DNA from: Anaerolineae bacterium
GTDB taxonomy: Bacteria > Chloroflexota > Anaerolineae > Aggregatilineales > UBA2796
Direction: 5' to 3'
NCBI GenBank assembly: GCA_020851855.1
Contig: JADZBY010000764.1
Coordinates: forward strand, 1 to 9,562
Length of the DNA stretch: 9,562 nucleotides
Shown here: positions 5,544 to 9,562 of the stretch, piece by piece
Position numbering within the stretch: position 1 is the stretch's first letter
Layout: each line of letters starts with the position of its first letter
Position numbers and translations under genes: made by a program
Notes under the pieces: model-generated
What the model was told of the DNA's origin: nothing
The model's database searches: none
What the model saw: the letters and a program-made list of their open reading frames with translations, nothing else

Positions 5544-7199
5544 TCAGCGTAAGGCATCGATAATGCTCTGCAACAGCTGCTCGTCCATAAACGAGCCTTT
5601 CTGCAAGAGGCTCTCGATCTGGCCGCTCAGGCGCTCGCGCTCGTAGACGGTCAATTCTTTGGCCGTCAGCACGATGATCGGGATGGTGGCCGTGTTCGGG
5701 TCCGACTTGAGGGCGTTGATCACGCTGAAGCCGTCCACGTCGGGCATCATCAGGTCGGTGATCACCAGGTCCGGCTTGATGCGGTCCACCATGACCACGC
5801 CGTCGGCCCCACCCGACGCGACGTGCACCTCGTAGCGGCCCTGAATCTTGAGGATGCGGCTGATCAGGCGGCCCGCGTCCGGATTGTCTTCGATGACGAC
5901 GATGCGGTGGATGCGCTCTTCCATCTGCTCCAGGGCGGAGAGCAGGCCTTCTTCCGGCAGCGAGATGCGGTGCGCCTGGGCGCTCACGTCCAGGTTGCGC
6001 GCGTACTCGTCGCCCAGGATGTGCTTCTCGACCGGGAAGGTGTGGCCGGAGCAGTTGATAACGATCAGTTCGTCCTGTTTGATGATCCCACGCCGGGCGA
6101 GCTTGATCAGGCCCGCGAACGCCACGGCGGTAGCTGGCTCAACGGATAGCCCTTCGGTGCGCGCCAGCAGCCGGAGCGCGTTGAACGTCTCTTCGTCGGT
6201 GGCGTCTTCCATGGTGCCGCCGTGCTCGTTGATCAGGTCGAACAGCAACTCGTAGCTGCGGCCCGGATTGCCGGTGGACAGCGTCGCCACGAGCGTCTGT
6301 GGGTTCTCCACGGGCGTGGCGACGCGGCGACCGCCTTTGTAGGCATTGATCATCGGCGCGCAGCCCGCCGCCTGCACGATGCCCAGCGCGGGCATCCGGT
6401 CCACCAGGCCCAGCGCGATCAGCTCTTCGAAGCCCTTCGCCACGCCAATCGGCCCCATCCCGCCGCTGACCGCCTGGATGAACCAGTCCGGCGTGCGCCA
6501 GTTGAGCTGCTGCGCGATCTCGAAGGCGAGCGTCTTCATGCTCTCCACGGCAGCGATGCTCTTGATGCCCTTGTCCATGTACAGGCCCTTGCTGCGGGCA
6601 AAGCTCTCGGCCACGATCTTGGCCTGGTCATACGTGCCGGTCACTTTGATGACTTCGCCGCCGTAGATGGCCGCTTCGCGCATCTTTTCGCCGGGTACCA
6701 TGCTGGTCAGGAACGCCCACATCTTGATCCCGGCGCGCGCCGCATATGCGGAATAGGCGATGGCCACGTTGCCCGTGGAAGCGAGCACCGCCTCTCCGAT
6801 GCCCTGTTCGCGCATCACCGAGATGGCGACCGACGCCTGCCGGTCCTTGAACGAGTGCGTTGGCCCCTGCCGCTCGTCCTTGATGTACAGGTTCTTCAGG
6901 CCGAGCATCATGCCCAGGTTGCGGGCGTGCAATAGCGGCGTGCCGCCTTCGCCCAGGCTGACGATGTTGTCCGTGCTGTGCAGCGGCAATAGCTCGTGAT
7001 AGCGCCACAGGCCCGGCTCGCGCTGCTTGACTTTCTCGATCCAGTTCGTCTCGCGCAGCATTTGCAGGTCGTAGCGCGCTTTGAGGATGTTCTCTCCGCA
7101 GCGTGTGCAGGCCGCCAGCGGTCGTTCGTATAACATGCTGTGGCCGCAGTGGACGCATTGCAGGTAGATCTGTTTGGTTTGAACGTTGAGGCTTGACAC
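5544..7199 (-). CDS. threonine-synthase-like PLP enzyme fused to a response-regulator receiver domain
   Basis: The 551-residue protein joins two complete modules. Residues 12-36 form a zinc ribbon (Cys15, Cys18, Cys31, Cys34), seen in many threonine synthases. Residues 45-400 are a fold-type II PLP enzyme: GEGGTPLL (83-90), HSFKDR with the PLP lysine Lys118, STGN (141-144), SGGMGP (245-250), EPATAVAFAGL (354-364) and CSGH (383-386). This class makes threonine from O-phosphohomoserine; related enzymes make cysteate or other amino acids, so threonine synthase is the best but not the only reading. Residues 431-551 are a receiver with Glu437/Asp438, phospho-acceptor Asp482 (VITDLMMPDVDG), Thr512 and Lys534 (LLQKGSF). 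A 30-residue helical linker joins them with no stop or frame change. The start is GTG with GGAG five bases upstream. Threonine synthases normally lack a receiver. A kinase follows 56 bp downstream and a divergent threonine aldolase lies upstream, so phospho-control of the enzyme is a reasonable hypothesis. Confidence 0.93.
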   Translation of the reverse strand: MSSLNVQTKQIYLQCVHCGHSMLYERPLAACTRCGENILKARYDLQMLRETNWIEKVKQREPGLWRYHELLPLHSTDNIVSLGEGGTPLLHARNLGMMLGLKNLYIKDERQGPTHSFKDRQASVAISVMREQGIGEAVLASTGNVAIAYSAYAARAGIKMWAFLTSMVPGEKMREAAIYGGEVIKVTGTYDQAKIVAESFARSKGLYMDKGIKSIAAVESMKTLAFEIAQQLNWRTPDWFIQAVSGGMGPIGVAKGFEELIALGLVDRMPALGIVQAAGCAPMINAYKGGRRVATPVENPQTLVATLSTGNPGRSYELLFDLINEHGGTMEDATDEETFNALRLLARTEGLSVEPATAVAFAGLIKLARRGIIKQDELIVINCSGHTFPVEKHILGDEYARNLDVSAQAHRISLPEEGLLSALEQMEERIHRIVVIEDNPDAGRLISRILKIQGRYEVHVASGGADGVVMVDRIKPDLVITDLMMPDVDGFSVINALKSDPNTATIPIIVLTAKELTVYERERLSGQIESLLQKGSFMDEQLLQSIIDALR

Positions 7200-7227
7200 A
7201 GGTGCTCCAAGCTCTTAGGTTGGACAT

Positions 7228-7248
7228 GCGCAATTGTTCAGATTGCGC
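7228..7248. promoter_or_regulatory. 7-bp-arm palindrome upstream of the PLP enzyme-receiver operon
   Basis: GCGCAAT (7228-7234) and ATTGCGC (7242-7248) form a perfect inverted repeat with a 7-nt spacer. With one bulged base the arms extend to CATGCGCAAT and ATTGCGCCATG. It ends 28 nt upstream of the GTG start, so it could be an operator or a hairpin in the mRNA leader. No regulator is known for it. Confidence 0.45.
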
Positions 7249-7370
7249 CATGTGTAAAGGATACCACCCTTGCCCTCACGTGGATAACAAGGAGTTGCAA
7301 CAAAAACATCTTAAGTCACGTCGGGGACGGGACCCAACGGCCCCGTACCGGCGCGATGTTAGCGACACAG

Positions 7371-7379
7371 TGTTACAAT
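7371..7379 (+). promoter_or_regulatory. extended -10 promoter for the threonine aldolase gene
   Basis: TGTTACAAT matches an extended -10 element (TGn followed by TACAAT, 7374-7379). No good -35 lies 16-18 bp upstream, which is common for extended -10 promoters. Transcription would begin near 7386, leaving a leader of about 30 nt with the ribosome binding site AGGA (7408-7411). Confidence 0.55.
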
Positions 7380-7416
7380 CGTGCCACTCGTTTCATCTAC
7401 GATTTCCAGGACTCCC

Positions 7417-8460
7417 ATGGACACCATCGATCTGCGAAGCGATACCGTGACGCACCCGACGCCCGCCATGCGTAAGGCGATGGCCGACGCGCGCGTGGGC
7501 GACGACGTATACGGCGAAGACCCGACCATCATCGAGCTTCAGGACTACGCCGCCGATCTGCTCGGCAAAGAGGCGGCGCTGTACTTCCCCACCGCCACGA
7601 TGAGCAATCTGGCGGCGGCGCTCACCCACTGCGCGCGCGGCGACCAGCTCATCGTCTCCAAAAAGGCGCACATGTTCGCCTACGAGGCGGGTGGATCGTC
7701 CGTGCTGGGTGGCATCAGCATGTACCCGCTCGACGTGCAATTCGACGGCACGCTGCCACTCGACGAGATCGAGGGCGCGATCTGCGAAGACGATCCGCAC
7801 TTTCCGCACACGCGCCTGGTATGCCTGGAAAACACCGTGCACGGCGCAGGCGGCGCGCCGATCACTGCCGAGTACACCGCCCAGGTGGGCGATCTGGCGC
7901 ACCGGCGCGGCCTGGTCGTGCACCTCGACGGCGCGCGCCTGTTCAACGCCGCCGCCGCGCTCGGCGTCCAGCCGCGCGCGCTTGCCGAGCCGGTCGATTC
8001 GGTGCAGCTGTGCCTGAGCAAGGGCCTGTGTGCGCCGCTCGGCTCGCTGCTGGTCGGATCGCGCCCGTTCATCGCCCAGGCGCTGCGCGTCCGCAAGTCG
8101 CTGGGCGGCGGCATGCGCCAGGCGGGCATTGTGGCGGCGGCGGGGCTGATCGGCCTGCGCGACATGCGCGCCCGGCTGGCCGAGGATCACCACACGGCGC
8201 AGATGCTTGCCGACGGGCTGGCGACTATCGAAGGCGTCACCGTCCGGCCTGTGCACATCCGCACGAACATGGTGCACTTCTCCATCCCGGAGCGCGTGAA
8301 CGCGGCGGCGTTCGTGGCGGAGATGAGGGCGCGCAACGTGATCTTACGCGGCGGGCCGCATTTCCGCGCCGTGACGCACTACTGGATCACGCCGGAGCGC
8401 GTCGAACATGCTGTGCGGGCCATGCGCGACGTGCTGGCGGAGATGCGGGTCAGGGCGTAA
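7417..8460 (+). CDS. ltaE: low-specificity L-threonine aldolase
   Basis: This PLP enzyme (fold type I, cytosolic, usually a tetramer) cleaves L-threonine or allo-threonine to glycine and acetaldehyde. The 347-residue length fits the family. Hallmarks are IDLRSDTVTHPTPAMR at the start, GDDVYGEDPT (28-37), the PLP-stacking His85 (KKAHMFAYEAGG), LENTVHGAGG (137-146), HLDGARLFNAA with the PLP-binding Asp171 and Arg174, and LSKGLCAPLGS with the Schiff-base Lys202, followed by SLGGGMRQAG. The ATG at 7417 is preferred over an upstream in-frame GTG (7381) because the family begins at this methionine and AGGA lies five bases before it. The gene is divergent from the threonine-synthase-like operon and shares its 217-bp control region, which suggests linked regulation of threonine production and breakdown. 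All catalytic residues I can check are present. Confidence 0.95.
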   Translation: MDTIDLRSDTVTHPTPAMRKAMADARVGDDVYGEDPTIIELQDYAADLLGKEAALYFPTATMSNLAAALTHCARGDQLIVSKKAHMFAYEAGGSSVLGGISMYPLDVQFDGTLPLDEIEGAICEDDPHFPHTRLVCLENTVHGAGGAPITAEYTAQVGDLAHRRGLVVHLDGARLFNAAAALGVQPRALAEPVDSVQLCLSKGLCAPLGSLLVGSRPFIAQALRVRKSLGGGMRQAGIVAAAGLIGLRDMRARLAEDHHTAQMLADGLATIEGVTVRPVHIRTNMVHFSIPERVNAAAFVAEMRARNVILRGGPHFRAVTHYWITPERVEHAVRAMRDVLAEMRVRA

Positions 8461-8505
8461 CCTGCGCCGGCGGTTCGGGGCCGGCAAACGCGGATAGTAG
8501 CGCCT

Positions 8506-8609
8506 GGACCTTCAGGTCCAGGCTGAAACGACGAAGCCCTGACGGGCTGAAAGCACATTCCAGCCCGTCAGGGCTTTGTAGCTTCAGCCCCGTGCTTCAG
8601 CGCGGGGCG
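8506..8609. repeat. 104-bp three-hairpin repeat, copy 1
   Basis: Hairpin 1 is TGGACCT/AGGTCCA (8505-8511, 8514-8520; 2-nt centre). Hairpin 2 is a perfect 16-bp inverted repeat, AAGCCCTGACGGGCTG (8534-8549) with its complement (8561-8576), around an 11-nt loop. Hairpin 3 is GCCCCGTGC/GCGCGGGGC (8587-8595, 8600-8608) with one G-T pair and a TTCA loop. The sequence is nearly identical to copy 2. It looks like a REP/BIME-type dispersed element; no transposase is present in the window. Confidence 0.88.
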
Positions 8610-8707
8610 CTCCCGGCTGAACGATGACGGCGGGAACCAGGATGGCGCTTCGTACACTCAGCCCCGTACTTTTGGATTCTCACACACAGGACCGGCTCGC
8701 AGCGCCC

Positions 8708-8811
8708 GGACCTGAAGGTCCAGGCTGAAACGACGAAGCCCTGACGGGCTGAAAGCGTATTTCAGCCCGCCAGGGCTTTGTAGCTTCAGCCCCGTGCTTC
8801 AGCGCGGGGCG
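8708..8811. repeat. 104-bp three-hairpin repeat, copy 2
   Basis: Same orientation and length as copy 1, 202 bp downstream. Differences cluster in the loops: the centre of hairpin 1 is GA instead of TC, and the loop of hairpin 2 is changed so that the stem extends to 19 bp with one mismatch (TTTCAGCCCGCCAGGGCTT on the right). Hairpin 3 is identical. Stem conservation with loop variation suggests that structure is maintained. Confidence 0.88.
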
Positions 8812-8838
8812 TACTGGCCCTCACGCGGCGCGGATCAG

Positions 8839-9562
8839 TCATTCCCCCTCGAGATCGTCCACACTCTGCGGCCCTTGCCCGGCGGCGACGTGGCACGTTA
8901 CGCACGTCTGGTTGCGCAGCGTCTCGTCTATGAAGAAGGTCTGTGGGCCGTCCAGCAGCGCGTGATGGGCCTGGTGGCAGTCCGAGCACAGCACGTCCAC
9001 CTCGACGGTATGCAGCTCGGTCAGCGCGGGGTCCGGGTTCGGCGTGTCGGCAAGGACCTGCCGCAGCGCATCCCCGATGACCAGCTCCGCGCCGCGCTGC
9101 ACGGCCAGCCGCGTTTCGGGCAAGTAGCTGTGAAAGTGGTTGTTGATGCCATCCAGGCGGGCCAGGCTGTCGGCGTGGCACGTCGCGCACGACGCATTGG
9201 CCAGCCACGCCGATCCGGTGCGAAATTTCTCGATAGCCGGGTTATCGCGGCCCAGCGCAAACGTGCCCACATCCCGTGCGCCGAGCGCGATGGCCGCCAC
9301 GCGGTGGCCTACGCTCGAATCGCCCCGGTGACAATCGATACAGCGGAAAGGCGCTTCTCCGGCGGCCTTAGCGGCGGTGTAATGGGCGGTAGACAGGTCC
9401 TGCGCGGGCATATCCGGGTGGTCGAGCTCGATATGCGCCCGGTTGAAATAGGTGATCTCCGGCGCGGTGTGGCACGAGATGCAGAACGTGTCCTGTTCTT
9501 CGAGCGCGGTCGCCACGGCATAACCGCCGCCCGCCAGCCCAACCGCCAGCAGCGCCAGTCCG
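8839..9562 (-). CDS. membrane-anchored pentahaem cytochrome c, NapC/NirT-like (5' end beyond the window)
   Basis: The open frame continues without a stop to the window edge, and the residues before the GTG at 9516 read GLALLAVGLAGGGYAVA, the end of a hydrophobic anchor. The GTG is therefore internal and the gene is partial at its start. Numbering from that GTG, five CxxCH haem-binding motifs follow: CISCH (12-16), CIDCH (59-63), CATCH (110-114), CSDCH (177-181) and CVTCH (205-209). Further histidines (for example HTAPE, NNHFHSY, HQAHH) may be distal ligands. An N-terminal anchor followed by a periplasmic or outer-face domain with clustered haems fits the NapC/NirT class, which passes electrons from membrane quinol to extracytoplasmic reductases. 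Classic NapC has four haems, so a fifth is a variation. The C-terminus (SVDDLEGE) is complete. The partner reductase would lie outside the window. Confidence 0.88.
   Translation of the reverse strand, partial: GLALLAVGLAGGGYAVATALEEQDTFCISCHTAPEITYFNRAHIELDHPDMPAQDLSTAHYTAAKAAGEAPFRCIDCHRGDSSVGHRVAAIALGARDVGTFALGRDNPAIEKFRTGSAWLANASCATCHADSLARLDGINNHFHSYLPETRLAVQRGAELVIGDALRQVLADTPNPDPALTELHTVEVDVLCSDCHQAHHALLDGPQTFFIDETLRNQTCVTCHVAAGQGPQSVDDLEGE

Larger units (their letters stand above)
8461..8838. other. convergent intergenic region, mostly hairpin repeats
   Basis: About 378 bp without a gene, between the 3' ends of ltaE and the cytochrome gene. Just after the ltaE stop, GCCGGC (8466-8471) and GCCGGC (8480-8485) can form a 6-bp hairpin with no T-tract. 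Two copies of a 104-bp element follow, separated by 98 bp that contain a fragment resembling part of the element (TCAGCCCCGTAC, near 8660). The strong hairpins could terminate transcription from both sides. I see no coding potential. Confidence 0.7.

Noticed and set aside
5544..7199. Two separate genes joined by a sequencing error
   Set aside because: The frame runs through a normal helical linker with no internal ribosome binding site, and both domains are complete.
7200..7416. T-box or amino-acid riboswitch in the divergent gap
   Set aside because: No T-box consensus, antiterminator or terminator pair is visible; only a short palindrome and a weak hairpin (near 7327-7346) are present.
8506..8811. 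Insertion sequence ends
   Set aside because: The two copies are direct, not inverted, and the 98 bp between them encode no transposase.

Overview
The window is high-GC bacterial DNA with seven convincing protein genes. An F420-dependent reductase, an SsnA-type aminohydrolase, dispersed hairpin repeats and several one-component-style REC/kinase proteins together suggest a member of the Chloroflexota (Anaerolineae-like). That placement is inference from gene flavour; no rRNA or other marker gene is present.

Left part. Positions 19-328 hold three and a fraction copies of a 95-bp tandem repeat built from near-perfect palindromes. It ends where a minus-strand pair begins: npdG (NADPH:F420 reductase family, 342-1037), directly downstream of an ssnA-like metal-dependent aminohydrolase gene (1061-2407). 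A 309-bp region with three TGACAC half-sites separates ssnA from a small plus-strand gene (2717-3001) for a 94-residue protein with four cysteines that I do not recognise. This gene converges on the next block, with weak hairpins between them.

Central part, the most notable. Three minus-strand genes form a likely operon, read from right to left: a threonine-synthase-like PLP enzyme carrying a complete C-terminal response-regulator receiver domain in one reading frame (5544-7199, GTG start); a soluble protein with an N-terminal receiver, a HisKA and an HATPase domain (4219-5487); and an EamA/DMT-family transporter (3132-4202), whose ribosome binding site overlaps the stop codon of the kinase gene. 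Divergent from them, across a 217-bp intergenic region with a 7-bp-arm palindrome and an extended -10 promoter, lies a low-specificity L-threonine aldolase gene (7417-8460). Gene content suggests threonine synthesis, cleavage and possibly amino-acid export next to a phosphorelay whose receiver is attached to a biosynthetic enzyme instead of a DNA-binding output. Direct control of enzyme activity by phosphorylation is a hypothesis.

Right part. Between the convergent aldolase and cytochrome genes, 8461-8838 holds two copies of a 104-bp element, each able to form three hairpins. The window ends inside a minus-strand gene (8839 to past 9562) for a membrane-anchored cytochrome c with five CxxCH haem motifs, resembling the NapC/NirT class; its true start lies outside the window.
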